From Phocoena phocoena (Eukaryota; Chordata; Mammalia; Artiodactyla; Phocoenidae): a stretch of 64,000 nucleotides of DNA. The position numbers and the translations under genes were made by a program. Below the pieces are notes generated by a model. That model was not told the DNA's origin, did not search any database, and saw only the letters and a list, made by a program, of their open reading frames with translations. The stretch covers positions 671,001 to 735,000 of the forward strand of contig NC_089239.1 of NCBI RefSeq assembly GCF_963924675.1, in the 5' to 3' direction. Below, piece by piece: positions 46,435 to 59,097 of this stretch (positions are counted from its first letter, which is position 1; each line of letters begins with the position of its first letter).

Positions 46435-47055
46435 CGCTTGCCCATCTTGAAAGGTCCATTCCTGCTGTATGGAACCTTCCTAAAGTACAGGTTTCTAACG
46501 GGCCTGTAGGCAGTGTAGGCAGTACTCGGGGAACAAAGGCATTTTCGCCGAATATACAGGGTGCTACCGTAGCCCGTTTAGGAGCGGCACATGATTATAG
46601 GCCTAACTTGAGCCTGCCTCGGTTGACGCAGTTCACTAAACGCAGGACACCCTGCGAGTAGAAGTTCATTCAGGGAAGGACCCATTGTGTATCTTGAGGG
46701 AGAAAGGCTGCTCGTGTTCCACCTGCAACTAAAGGAGACTTCTTCGTGTAACACGGCAGTGTTTTGGGAGAGGAAATGCTTATAGGCCTCACTAGAGCCT
46801 GTCTTGTTGGAGGCAGTTTGCTACCCGCAGAAGTCTCTGCGAAAGAAGTTGATTCACGTCAGGGCCCATTGTGAACCTCCTGTGTCTTTCGACACCTTAA
46901 ATTTACAGGTAAGTATACTGCATGTTTGCCTGCAAATGCAGGCCTGATGGCACAAGGCGTGTTTCCCATTCTGAAAGTTCTGTTCACGGGGCCTTGAATT
47001 TCCCGGAGAGGCATACTGTTCACGGCTCTGTTGAAATTGTAGGCCTGGCTCTGGG

Positions 47056-47061
47056 AATAAA
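47056..47061 (+). promoter_or_regulatory. AATAAA hexamer created by substitution, unit 18
   Basis: GAATAAATGG where most units have GAAGAAATGG. It matches the canonical polyadenylation signal; there is a GGGGTTTTCG stretch just downstream. No evidence of use. Confidence 0.2.
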
Positions 47062-47243
47062 TGGGGTTTTCGCTACTAAAACATGCTGCTTCCAAGGCCC
47101 GGTTGGGAGCTGATGCTGTCATTCTCTATACCTACGTGAAGACCAAAAGTCAGCCGTTGCCTCGAGGTAAGGCCCTGAATTGCCCTGCTGAAGCGGAGGC
47201 ATGCAGCAGTTTCAAAATGGACTTCGTCGCAGTGCAGGAAGGC

Positions 47244-47455
47244 TTTTTTTCTTCTTCTTCTTCTTTGTACACGGGGCTCTCACTGTTGTGGCCTCTCCCG
47301 CTCCGGAGCAGAGACTACAGACGCGCAGGCTCAGCGGCCTGGGCTCTCGGGCCTATTCATTCAAGGGCATGTTGGAACCTCCCGGTCCGGGGCACGAACT
47401 CGTGTCTCCTGCATCGGCAGGCAGACCCTCCACCACTGCGCCACCGGGGAAGCCC
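47244..47455 (-). mobile_element. SINE-2, unit 18
   Basis: Common late form. Confidence 0.87.
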
Positions 47456-48088
47456 GACTTTCTGCATTATTGTAACGTTAGCACACATTTCCGGACACAT
47501 AGAACACTCGCGTGGGCACCCTATTCCCTGCAAGGACACTGAGTAGCGGCAGGCTCCACTCTTCTGCTCAGAAACATCCAGTCCCGGAAGCCATTCCCAG
47601 TCACTCTGTGTATGCCGAGCGTAGGGAAACACACGGCACTCTCCCCTGGGACAGCTAGATTTCGTCAGCACACCAACAACTCCAGGAAGTCCGTTCTCTC
47701 GCGTGCTACAGGCCATAGAGGTCTTCCTCATTGCCCTCATCTGAGCTGCACCGGGAAAAACCCTCTGCTTCGCATTCTATCTACGAACTCGTTCTCGAAG
47801 ACACCATACGATGAGGACATAGCCGGCATGCATTCCTACTGTAATGAAAGCACAGAATTCTTCCTGTTAAACTGCAGCATTTCAGAAGAGACTAAGGACC
47901 GAGAGCCTACTTAAGAGAGTTCCGGGATGAGGGAGCTGCCTGCATGTTGAACACCCTATGAAGAAAAGTTGATTCAGGGAGGGTACTAGTGTGTAGCTAG
48001 AGCCTCCTTTGACTTGTGAGAAAACACAAGGATATAGGCTGCATGTTCACTGGAGACGGAGGCCAGATGGCAGAAATCTACCCTGCCC

Positions 48089-48289
48089 TTTTATTTTCCA
48101 TATGCGGGCCTCTAACTGCTGTGGCCTCTCCCGTTGCGGATCCCAGGCTCCAGAAGCGCGGGCCCAGCGGCCATGGCTCACGGGCCCAGCCGCCTCTGCG
48201 TCCTGTGCGATCTCCCCGGGACGGGCCACGAACCTGTGTACCCCGCTTCGGCAGGCAGACTCTCAAACACTGCGCCACCAGGGAAGCCC
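48089..48289 (-). mobile_element. SINE-3, unit 18
   Basis: GCCTCTCCC state. Confidence 0.86.
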
Positions 48290-48922
48290 GAAGGTCTGCA
48301 TTTCTCTACCGTTAGCACACGTCGCCGGACACTTAGAACACTCGCGTTGGCACCCTCGTCCCTGTGAGGACACTGAGGAGCTGCAGGCTCCAGTGTTCCG
48401 CTTAGAAACATCCAGGCCCGGATGCACTTCCCGATCTCTCCGTGTATGCCGAGTGCGTGGCAACAAACTGCACTCTTCCTTGGGACAGCTAGATTTCGTC
48501 AGCACGCCCAGCGCTCCAGGAAGTCCGCTCTCTCACGTCCTACGTGCCACAGAAGTCTTCCTCATTGCCCTCATCTGAGCTGCACCGGGAAAAACCATCT
48601 GCTTCGCATTCTATCTACGAACTCGTACTCGAAGACACCATACGATGAGGACATAGCCGGCATGCATTCCTACTGTAATGAAAGCACAGAATTCTTCCTG
48701 TTAAACTGCAGCATTTCAGAAGAGACTAAGGACCGAGAGCCCACTTAAGAGAGTTCCGGGATGAGGGAGCTGCCTGCATGTTGAACACCCTATGAAGAAA
48801 AGTTGATTCAGGGAGGGTACTAGTGTGTAGCTAGAGCCTCCTTTGACTTGTGAGAAAACACAGGGTTATAGCTGCATGTTCACTGGAGACGGAGGCCAGA
48901 TGGCAGAAATCTTCCCTGCCCG

Positions 48923-49134
48923 TTTATATTCCCCCTTCTTCGGCCACGTGCGGGCCTCTGACTGTTGTGGCCTCTCCCGTTGCGGATCACACGTTCCAGA
49001 AGCCCAGGCCCAGCGGCCATGGCTCACGGGCCCAGCCGCTCTGCGTCCTGTGGGATCTTCCCAGACTGGGCTACGAAACCGTGTTGACGGCTTCGGCAGG
49101 CGGACTCTCAACCACTGCGCCACCAGGGAAACCC
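48923..49134 (-). mobile_element. SINE-1, unit 19
   Basis: TATATTCCCC; GATCACAC. Confidence 0.87.
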
Positions 49135-49206
49135 CGCTTGCCCATCTTGAAAGGTCCATTCGTGCTGTCTGGAACCTTCCTAAAGTACAGGTTTCTAACG
49201 GGCCTG

Positions 49207-49210
49207 TCTG
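49207..49210 (+). repeat. TCTG 4-bp duplication, unit 19
   Basis: Linked to TATATTCCCC and GCATACGG. Confidence 0.9.
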
Positions 49211-49947
49211 TAGGCAGTGTAGGCAGTACTCGGGGAACAAAGGCATTTTCGCCGAATATACAGGGTGCTACCGTAGCCCGTTTAGGAGCGGCACATGATT
49301 ATAGGCCTAACTTGAGCCTGCCTCGGTTGACGCAGTTCACTAAACGCAGGACACCCTGCGAGTAGAAGTTCATTCAGGGAAGGACCCATTGTGTATCTTG
49401 AGGGAGAAAGGCTGCTCGTGTTCCACCTGCAACTAAAGGAGACTTCTTCGTGTAACACGGCAGTGTTTTGGGAGAGGAAATGCTTATAGGCCTCACTAGA
49501 GCCTGTCTTGTTGGAGGCAGTTTGCTACCCGCAGAAGTCTCTGCGAAAGAAGTTGATTCACGTCAGGGCCCATTGTGAACCTCCTGTGTCTTTCGACACC
49601 TTAAATTTACAGGTAAGTATACTGCATGTTTGCCTGCAAATGCAGGCCTGATGGCACAAGGCGTGTTTCCCATTCTGAAAGTTCTGTTCACGGGGCCTTG
49701 AATTTCCCGGAGAGGCATACGGTTCACGGCTCTGTTGAAATTGTAGGCCTGGCTCTGGGAAGAAATGGGGTTTTCGCTACTAAAACATGCTGCTTCCAAG
49801 GCCCGGTTGGGAGCTGATGCTGTCATTCTCTATACCTACGTGAAGACCAAAAGTCAGCCGTTGCCTCGAGGTAAGGCCCTGAATTGCCCTGCTGAAGCGG
49901 AGGCATGCAGCAGTTTCAAAATGGACTTCGTCGCAGTGCAGGAAGGC

Positions 49948-50159
49948 TTTTTTTCTTCTTCTTCTTCTTTGTACACGGGGCTCTCACTGTTGTGGCCTCT
50001 CCCGCTCCGGAGCAGAGACTACAGACGCGCAGGCTCAGCGGCCTGGGCTCTCGGGCCTATTCATTCAAGGGCATGTTGGAACCTCCCGGTCCGGGGCACG
50101 AACTCGTGTCTCCTGCATCGGCAGGCAGACCCTCCACCACTGCGCCACCGGGGAAGCCC
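49948..50159 (-). mobile_element. SINE-2, unit 19
   Basis: Common late form. Confidence 0.87.
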
Positions 50160-50792
50160 GACTTTCTGCATTATTGTAACGTTAGCACACATTTCCGGAC
50201 ACATAGAACACTCGCGTGGGCACCCTATTCCCTGCAAGGACACTGAGTAGCGGCAGGCTCCACTCTTCTGCTCAGAAACATCCAGGCCCGGAAGCCATTC
50301 CCAGTCACTCTGTGTATGCCGAGCGTAGGGAAACACACGGCACTCTCCCCTGGGACAGCTAGATTTCGTCAGCACACCAACAACTCCAGGAAGTCCGTTC
50401 TCTCGCGTGCTACAGGCCATAGAGGTCTTCCTCATTGCCCTCATCTGAGCTGCACCGGGAAAAACCCTCTGCTTCGCATTCTATCTACGAACTCGTTCTC
50501 GAAGACACCATACGATGAGGACATAGCCGGCATGCATTCCTACTGTAATGAAAGCACAGAATTCTTCCTGTTAAACTGCAGCATTTCAGAAGAGACTAAG
50601 GACCGAGAGCCTACTTAAGAGAGTTCCGGGATGAGGGAGCTGCCTGCATGTTGAACACCCTATGAAGAAAAGTTGATTCAGGGAGGGTACTAGTGTGTAG
50701 CTAGAGCCTCCTTTGACTTGTGAGAAAACACAAGGATATAGGCTGCATGTTCACTGGAGACGGAGGCCAGATGGCAGAAATCTACCCTGCCC

Positions 50793-50993
50793 TTTTATTT
50801 TCCATATGCGGGCCTCTAACTGCTGTGGCCTCTCCCGTTGCGGATCCCAGGCTCCAGAAGCGCGGGCCCAGCGGCCATGGCTCACGGGCCCAGCCGCCTC
50901 TGCGTCCTGTGCGATCTCCCCGGGACGGGCCACGAACCTGTGTACCCCGCTTCGGCAGGCAGACTCTCAAACACTGCGCCACCAGGGAAGCCC
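50793..50993 (-). mobile_element. SINE-3, unit 19
   Basis: GCCTCTCCC state. Confidence 0.86.
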
Positions 50994-51626
50994 GAAGGTC
51001 TGCATTTCTCTACCGTTAGCACACGTCGCCGGACACTTAGAACACTCGCGTTGGCACCCTCGTCCCTGTGAGGACACTGAGGAGCTGCAGGCTCCAGTGT
51101 TCCGCTTAGAAACATCCAGGCCCGGATGCACTTCCCGATCTCTCCGTGTATGCCGAGTGCGTGGCAACAAACTGCACTCTTCCTTGGGACAGCTAGATTT
51201 CGTCAGCACGCCCAGCGCTCCAGGAAGTCCGCTCTCTCACGTCCTACGTGCCACAGAAGTCTTCCTCATTGCCCTCATCTGAGCTGCACCGGGAAAAACC
51301 ATCTGCTTCGCATTCTATCTACGAACTCGTACTCGAAGACACCATACGATGAGGACATAGCCGGCATGCATTCCTACTGTAATGAAAGCACAGAATTCTT
51401 CCTGTTAAACTGCAGCATTTCAGAAGAGACTAAGGACCGAGAGCCCACTTAAGAGAGTTCCGGGATGAGGGAGCTGCCTGCATGTTGAACACCCTATGAA
51501 GAAAAGTTGATTCAGGGAGGGTACTAGTGTGTAGCTAGAGCCTCCTTTGACTTGTGAGAAAACACAGGGTTATAGCTGCATGTTCACTGGAGACGGAGGC
51601 CAGATGGCAGAAATCTTCCCTGCCCG

Positions 51627-51838
51627 TTTATTTTGTCCCTTCTTCGGCCACGTGCGGGCCTCTGACTGTTGTGGCCTCTCCCGTTGCGGATCACACGTTC
51701 CAGAAGCCCAGGCCCAGCGGCCATGGCTCACGGGCCCAGCCGCTCTGCGTCCTGTGGGATCTTCCCAGACTGGGCTACGAAACCGTGTTGACGGCTTCGG
51801 CAGGCGGACTCTCAACCACTGCGCCACCAGGGAAACCC
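51627..51838 (-). mobile_element. SINE-1, unit 20
   Basis: TTTTGTCCC (T at 51636); GATCACAC. Confidence 0.87.
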
Positions 51839-52459
51839 CGCTTGCCCATCTTGAAAGGTCCATTCGTGCTGTCTGGAACCTTCCTAAAGTACAGGTTTCT
51901 AACGGGCCTGTAGGCAGTGTAGGCAGTACTCGGGGAACAAAGGCATTTTCGCCGAATATACAGGGTGCTACCGTAGCCCGTTTAGGAGCGGCACATGATT
52001 ATAGGCCTAACTTGAGCCTGCCTCGGTTGACGCAGTTCACTAAACGCAGGACACCCTGCGAGTAGAAGTTCATTCAGGGAAGGACCCATTGTGTATCTTG
52101 AGGGAGAAAGGCTGCTCGTGTTCCACCTGCAACTAAAGGAGACTTCTTCGTGTAACACGGCAGTGTTTTGGGAGAGGAAATGCTTATAGGCCTCACTAGA
52201 GCCTGTCTTGTTGGAGGCAGTTTGCTACCCGCAGAAGTCTCTGCGAAAGAAGTTGATTCACGTCAGGGCCCATTGTGAACCTCCTGTGTCTTTCGACACC
52301 TTAAATTTACAGGTAAGTATACTGCATGTTTGCCTGCAAATGCAGGCCTGATGGCACAAGGCGTGTTTCCCATTCTGAAAGTTCTGTTCACGGGGCCTTG
52401 AATTTCCCGGAGAGGCATACTGTTCACGGCTCTGTTGAAATTGTAGGCCTGGCTCTGGG

Positions 52460-52465
52460 AATAAA
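52460..52465 (+). promoter_or_regulatory. AATAAA hexamer created by substitution, unit 20
   Basis: Same change as in unit 18, linked to GCATACTG and CATCCAGTCC. Confidence 0.2.
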
Positions 52466-52647
52466 TGGGGTTTTCGCTACTAAAACATGCTGCTTCCAAG
52501 GCCCGGTTGGGAGCTGATGCTGTCATTCTCTATACCTACGTGAAGACCAAAAGTCAGCCGTTGCCTCGAGGTAAGGCCCTGAATTGCCCTGCTGAAGCGG
52601 AGGCATGCAGCAGTTTCAAAATGGACTTCGTCGCAGTGCAGGAAGGC

Positions 52648-52859
52648 TTTTTTTCTTCTTCTTCTTCTTTGTACACGGGGCTCTCACTGTTGTGGCCTCT
52701 CCCGCTCCGGAGCAGAGACTACAGACGCGCAGGCTCAGCGGCCTGGGCTCTCGGGCCTATTCATTCAAGGGCATGTTGGAACCTCCCGGTCCGGGGCACG
52801 AACTCGTGTCTCCTGCATCGGCAGGCAGACCCTCCACCACTGCGCCACCGGGGAAGCCC
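52648..52859 (-). mobile_element. SINE-2, unit 20
   Basis: Common late form. Confidence 0.87.
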
Positions 52860-53492
52860 GACTTTCTGCATTATTGTAACGTTAGCACACATTTCCGGAC
52901 ACATAGAACACTCGCGTGGGCACCCTATTCCCTGCAAGGACACTGAGTAGCGGCAGGCTCCACTCTTCTGCTCAGAAACATCCAGTCCCGGAAGCCATTC
53001 CCAGTCACTCTGTGTATGCCGAGCGTAGGGAAACACACGGCACTCTCCCCTGGGACAGCTAGATTTCGTCAGCACACCAACAACTCCAGGAAGTCCGTTC
53101 TCTCGCGTGCTACAGGCCATAGAGGTCTTCCTCATTGCCCTCATCTGAGCTGCACCGGGAAAAACCCTCTGCTTCGCATTCTATCTACGAACTCGTTCTC
53201 GAAGACACCATACGATGAGGACATAGCCGGCATGCATTCCTACTGTAATGAAAGCACAGAATTCTTCCTGTTAAACTGCAGCATTTCAGAAGAGACTAAA
53301 GACCGAGAGCCTACTTAAGAGAGTTCCGGGATGAGGGAGCTGCCTGCATGTTGAACACCCTATGAAGAAAAGTTGATTCAGGGAGGGTACTAGTGTGTAG
53401 CTAGAGCCTCCTTTGACTTGTGAGAAAACACAAGGATATAGGCTGCATGTTCACTGGAGACGGAGGCCAGATGGCAGAAATCTACCCTGCCC

Positions 53493-53693
53493 TTTTATTT
53501 TCCATATGCGGGCCTCTAACTGCTGTGGCCACTCCCGTTGCGGATCCCAGGCTCCAGAAGCGCGGGCCCAGCGGCCATGGCTCACGGGCCCAGCCGCCTC
53601 TGCGTCCTGTGCGATCTCCCCGGGACGGGCCACGAACCTGTGTACCCCGCTTCGGCAGGCAGACTCTCAAACACTGCGCCACCAGGGAAGCCC
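53493..53693 (-). mobile_element. SINE-3, unit 20
   Basis: GCCACTCCC state. Confidence 0.86.
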
Positions 53694-54326
53694 GAAGGTC
53701 TGCATTTCTCTACCGTTAGCACACGTCGCCGGACACTTAGAACACTCGCGTTGGCACCCTCGTCCCTGTGAGGACACTGAGGAGCTGCAGGCTCCAGTGT
53801 TCCGCTTAGAAACATCCAGGCCCGGATGCACTTCCCGATCTCTCCGTGTATGCCGAGTGCGTGGCAACAAACTGCACTCTTCCTTGGGACAGCTAGATTT
53901 CGTCAGCACGCCCAGCGCTCCAGGAAGTCCGCTCTCTCACGTCCTACGTGCCACAGAAGTCTTCCTCATTGCCCTCATCTGAGCTGCACCGGGAAAAACC
54001 ATCTGCTTCGCATTCTATCTACGAACTCGTACTCGAAGACACCATACGATGAGGACATAGCCGGCATGCATTCCTACTGTAATGAAAGCACAGTATTCTT
54101 CCTGTTAAACTGCAGCATTTCAGAAGAGACTAAGGACCGAGAGCCCACTTAAGAGAGTTCCGGGATGAGGGAGCTGCCTGCATGTTGAACACCCTATGAA
54201 GAAAAGTTGATTCAGGGAGGGTACTAGTGTGTAGCTAGAGCCTCCTTTGACTTGTGAGAAAACACAGGGTTATAGCTGCATGTTCACTGGAGACGGAGGC
54301 CAGATGGCAGAAATCTTCCCTGCCCG

Positions 54327-54538
54327 TTTATTTTGCCCCTTCTTCGGCCACGTGCGGGCCTCTGACTGTTGTGGCCTCTCCCGTTGCGGATGACACGTTC
54401 CAGAAGCCCAGGCCCAGCGGCCATGGCTCACGGGCCCAGCCGCTCTGCGTCCTGTGGGATCTTCCCAGACTGGGCTACGAAACCGTGTTGACGGCTTCGG
54501 CAGGCGGACTCTCAACCACTGCGCCACCAGGGAAACCC
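54327..54538 (-). mobile_element. SINE-1, unit 21
   Basis: TTTATTTTGCCCC tail with GACTGTTGTGG and GATGACAC, a combination not seen in the early units. Confidence 0.87.
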
Positions 54539-55347
54539 CGCTTGCCCATCTTGAAAGGTCCATTCGTGCTGTCTGGAACCTTCCTAAAGTACAGGTTTCT
54601 AACGGGCCTGTAGGCAGTGTAGGCAGTACTCGGGGAACAAAGGCATTTTCGCCGAATATACAGGGTGCTACCGTAGCCCGTTTAGGAGCGGCACATGATT
54701 ATAGGCCTAACTTGAGCCTGCCTCGGTTGACGCAGTTCACTAAACGCAGGACACCCTGCGAGTAGAAGTTCATTCAGGGAAGGACCCATTGTGTATCTTG
54801 AGGGAGAAAGGCTGCTCGTGTTCCACCTGCAACTAAAGGAGACTTCTTCGTGTAACACGGCAGTGTTTTGGGAGAGGAAATGCTTATAGGCCTCACTAGA
54901 GCCTGTCTTGTTGGAGGCAGTTTGCTACCCGCAGAAGTCTCTGCGAAAGAAGTTGATTCACGTCAGGGCCCACTGTGAACCTCCTGTGTCTTTCGACACC
55001 TTAAATTTACAGGTAAGTATACTGCATGTTTGCCTGCAAATGCAGGCCTGATGGCACAAGGCGTGTTTCCCATTCTGAAAGTTCTGTTCACGGGGCCTTG
55101 AATTTCCCGGAGAGGCATACGGTTCACGGCTCTGTTGAAATTGTAGGCCTGGCTCTGGGAAGAAATGGGGTTTTCGCTACTAAAACATGCTGCTTCCAAG
55201 GCCCGGTTGGGAGCTGATGCTGTCATTCTCTATACCTACGTGAAGACCAAAAGTCAGCCGTTGCCTCGAGGTAAGGCCCTGAATTGCCCTGCTGAAGCGG
55301 AGGCATGCAGCAGTTTCAAAATGGACTTCGTCGCAGTGCAGGAAGGC

Positions 55348-55559
55348 TTTTTTTCTTCTTCTTCTTCTTTGTACACGGGGCTCTCACTGTTGTGGCCTCT
55401 CCCGCTCCGGAGCAGAGACTACAGACGCGCAGGCTCAGCGGCCTGGGCTCTCGGGCCTATTCATTCAAGGGCATGTTGGAACCTCCCGGTCCGGGGCACG
55501 AACTCGTGTCTCCTGCATCGGCAGGCAGACCCTCCACCACTGCGCCACCGGGGAAGCCC
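55348..55559 (-). mobile_element. SINE-2, unit 21
   Basis: Common late form. Confidence 0.87.
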
Positions 55560-56192
55560 GACTTTCTGCATTATTGTAACGTTAGCACACATTTCCGGAC
55601 ACATAGAACACTCGCGTGGGCACCCTATTCCCTGCAAGGACACTGAGTAGCGGCAGGCTCCACTCTTCTGCTCAGAAACATCCAGTCCCGGAAGCCATTC
55701 CCAGTCACTCTGTGTATGCCGAGCGTAGGGAAACACACGGCACTCTCCCCTGGGACAGCTAGATTTCGTCAGCACACCAACAACTCCAGGAAGTCCGTTC
55801 TCTCGCGTGCTACAGGCCATAGAGGTCTTCCTCATTGCCCTCATCTGAGCTGCACCGGGAAAAACCCTCTGCTTCGCATTCTATCTACGAACTCGTTCTC
55901 GAAGACACCATACGATGAGGACATAGCCGGCATGCATTCCTACTGTAATGAAAGCACAGAATTCTTCCTGTTAAACTGCAGCATTTCAGAAGAGACTAAG
56001 GACCGAGAGCCTACTTAAGAGAGTTCCGGGATGAGGGAGCTGCCTGCATGTTGAACACCCTATGAAGAAAAGTTGATTCAGGGAGGGTACTAGTGTGTAG
56101 CTAGAGCCTCCTTTGACTTGTGAGAAAACACAAGGATATAGGCTGCATGTTCACTGGAGACGGAGGCCAGATGGCAGAAATCTACCCTGCCC

Positions 56193-56393
56193 TTTTATTT
56201 TCCATATGCGGGCCTCTAACTGCTGTGGCCTCTCCCGTTGCGGATCCCAGGCTCCAGAAGCGCGGGCCCAGCGGCCATGGCTCACGGGCCCAGCCGCCTC
56301 TGCGTCCTGTGCGATCTCCCCGGGACGGGCCACGAACCTGTGTACCCCGCTTCGGCAGGCAGACTCTCAAACACTGCGCCACCAGGGAAGCCC
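56193..56393 (-). mobile_element. SINE-3, unit 21
   Basis: GCCTCTCCC state. Confidence 0.86.
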
Positions 56394-57026
56394 GAAGGTC
56401 TGCATTTCTCTACCGTTAGCACACGTCGCCGGACACTTAGAACACTCGCGTTGGCACCCTCGTCCCTGTGAGGACACTGAGGAGCTGCAGGCTCCAGTGT
56501 TCCGCTTAGAAACATCCAGGCCCGGATGCACTTCCCGATCTCTCCGTGTATGCCGAGTGCGTGGCAACAAACTGCACTCTTCCTTGGGACAGCTAGATTT
56601 CGTCAGCACGCCCAGCGCTCCAGGAAGTCCGCTCTCTCACGTCCTACGTGCCACAGAAGTCTTCCTCATTGCCCTCATCTGAGCTGCACCGGGAAAAACC
56701 ATCTGCTTCGCATTCTATCTACGAACTCGTACTCGAAGACACCATACGATGAGGACATAGCCGGCATGCATTCCTACTGTAATGAAAGCACAGAATTCTT
56801 CCTGTTAAACTGCAGCATTTCAGAAGAGACTAAGGACCGAGAGCCCACTTAAGAGAGTTCCGGGATGAGGGAGCTGCCTGCATGTTGAACACCCTATGAA
56901 GAAAAGTTGATTCAGGGAGGGTACTAGTGTGTAGCTAGAGCCTCCTTTGACTTGTGAGAAAACACAGGGTTATAGCTGCATGTTCACTGGAGACGGAGGC
57001 CAGATGGCAGAAATCTTCCCTGCCCG

Positions 57027-57238
57027 TTTATATTCCCCCTTCTTCGGCCACGTGCGGGCCTCTGACTGTTGTGGCCTCTCCCGTTGCGGATCACACGTTC
57101 CAGAAGCCCAGGCCCAGCGGCCATGGCTCACGGGCCCAGCCGCTCTGCGTCCTGTGGGATCTTCCCAGACTGGGCTACGAAACCGTGTTGACGGCTTCGG
57201 CAGGCGGACTCTCAACCACTGCGCCACCAGGGAAACCC
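57027..57238 (-). mobile_element. SINE-1, unit 22
   Basis: TATATTCCCC; GATCACAC. Confidence 0.87.
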
Positions 57239-57310
57239 CGCTTGCCCATCTTGAAAGGTCCATTCGTGCTGTCTGGAACCTTCCTAAAGTACAGGTTTCT
57301 AACGGGCCTG

Positions 57311-57314
57311 TCTG
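57311..57314 (+). repeat. TCTG 4-bp duplication, unit 22
   Basis: Linked to TATATTCCCC and GCATACTG. Confidence 0.9.
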
Positions 57315-58051
57315 TAGGCAGTGTAGGCAGTACTCGGGGAACAAAGGCATTTTCGCCGAATATACAGGGTGCTACCGTAGCCCGTTTAGGAGCGGCACAT
57401 GATTATAGGCCTAACTTGAGCCTGCCTCGGTTGACGCAGTTCACTAAACGCAGGACACCCTGCGAGTAGAAGTTCATTCAGGGAAGGACCCATTGTGTAT
57501 CTTGAGGGAGAAAGGCTGCTCGTGTTCCACCTGCAACTAAAGGAGACTTCTTCGTGTAACACGGCAGTGTTTTGGGAGAGGAAATGCTTATAGGCCTCAC
57601 TAGAGCCTGTCTTGTTGGAGGCAGTTTGCTACCCGCAGAAGTCTCTGCGAAAGAAGTTGATTCACGTCAGGGCCCATTGTGAACCTCCTGTGTCTTTCGA
57701 CACCTTAAATTTACAGGTAAGTATACTGCATGTTTGCCTGCAAATGCAGGCCTGATGGCACAAGGCGTGTTTCCCATTCTGAAAGTTCTGTTCACGGGGC
57801 CTTGAATTTCCCGGAGAGGCATACTGTTCACGGCTCTGTTGAAATTGTAGGCCTGGCTCTGGGAAGAAATGGGGTTTTCGCTACTAAAACATGCTGCTTC
57901 CAAGGCCCGGTTGGGAGCTGATGCTGTCATTCTCTATACCTACGTGAAGACCAAAAGTCAGCCGTTGCCTCGAGGTAAGGCCCTGAATTGCCCTGCTGAA
58001 GCGGAGGCATGCAGCAGTTTCAAAATGGACTTCGTCGCAGTGCAGGAAGGC

Positions 58052-58263
58052 TTTTTTTCTTCTTCTTCTTCTTTGTACACGGGGCTCTCACTGTTGTGGC
58101 CTCTCCCGCTCCGGAGCAGAGACTACAGACGCGCAGGCTCAGCGGCCTGGGCTCTCGGGCCTATTCATTCAAGGGCATGTTGGAACCTCCCGGTCCGGGG
58201 CACGAACTCGTGTCTCCTGCATCGGCAGGCAGACCCTCCACCACTGCGCCACCGGGGAAGCCC
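58052..58263 (-). mobile_element. SINE-2, unit 22
   Basis: Common late form. Confidence 0.87.
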
Positions 58264-58896
58264 GACTTTCTGCATTATTGTAACGTTAGCACACATTTCC
58301 GGACACATAGAACACTCGCGTGGGCACCCTATTCCCTGCAAGGACACTGAGTAGCGGCAGGCTCCACTCTTCTGCTCAGAAACATCCAGGCCCGGAAGCC
58401 ATTCCCAGTCACTCTGTGTATGCCGAGCGTAGGGAAACACACGGCACTCTCCCCTGGGACAGCTAGATTTCGTCAGCACACCAACAACTCCAGGAAGTCC
58501 GTTCTCTCGCGTGCTACAGGCCATAGAGGTCTTCCTCATTGCCCTCATCTGAGCTGCACCGGGAAAAACCCTCTGCTTCGCATTCTATCTACGAACTCGT
58601 TCTCGAAGACACCATACGATGAGGACATAGCCGGCATGCATTCCTACTGTAATGAAAGCACAGAATTCTTCCTGTTAAACTGCAGCATTTCAGAAGAGAC
58701 TAAGGACCGAGAGCCTACTTAAGAGAGTTCCGGGATGAGGGAGCTGCCTGCATGTTGAACACCCTATGAAGAAAAGTTGATTCAGGGAGGGTACTAGTGT
58801 GTAGCTAGAGCCTCCTTTGACTTGTGAGAAAACACAAGGATATAGGCTGCATGTTCACTGGAGACGGAGGCCAGATGGCAGAAATCTACCCTGCCC

Positions 58897-59097
58897 TTTT
58901 ATTTTCCATATGCGGGCCTCTAACTGCTGTGGCCACTCCCGTTGCGGATCCCAGGCTCCAGAAGCGCGGGCCCAGCGGCCATGGCTCACGGGCCCAGCCG
59001 CCTCTGCGTCCTGTGCGATCTCCCCGGGACGGGCCACGAACCTGTGTACCCCGCTTCGGCAGGCAGACTCTCAAACACTGCGCCACCAGGGAAGCCC
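58897..59097 (-). mobile_element. SINE-3, unit 22
   Basis: GCCACTCCC state. Confidence 0.86.

Larger units (their letters stand above)
45961..48660. repeat. Repeat unit 18 (2,700 bp)
   Basis: Segment B starts at 47827. TTTTGTCCC (T at 46232), GCATACTGTTC, GAATAAATGG (which creates AATAAA at 47056-47061), CATCCAGTCC. Private C at 46462 and A at 46469. Confidence 0.96.
48661..51364. repeat. Repeat unit 19 (2,704 bp)
   Basis: Segment B starts at 50531. TATATTCCCC with GATCACAC, TCTG at 49207-49210, GCATACGGTTC, GAAGAAATGG, CATCCAGGCC. Same class as unit 17 except at the GATCACAC site. Confidence 0.96.
51365..54064. repeat. Repeat unit 20 (2,700 bp)
   Basis: Segment B starts at 53231. TTTTGTCCC (T at 51636), GCATACTGTTC, GAATAAATGG, CATCCAGTCC, as in unit 18. 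Segment B has GCCACTCCC. Private A at 53300. Confidence 0.96.
54065..56764. repeat. Repeat unit 21 (2,700 bp)
   Basis: Segment B starts at 55931. TTTATTTTGCCCC with GACTGTTG and GATGACAC, GCATACGGTTC, CATCCAGTCC. Private T at 54094, which destroys the GAATTC otherwise present at the start of each half-unit, and private C at 54973. Confidence 0.96.
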
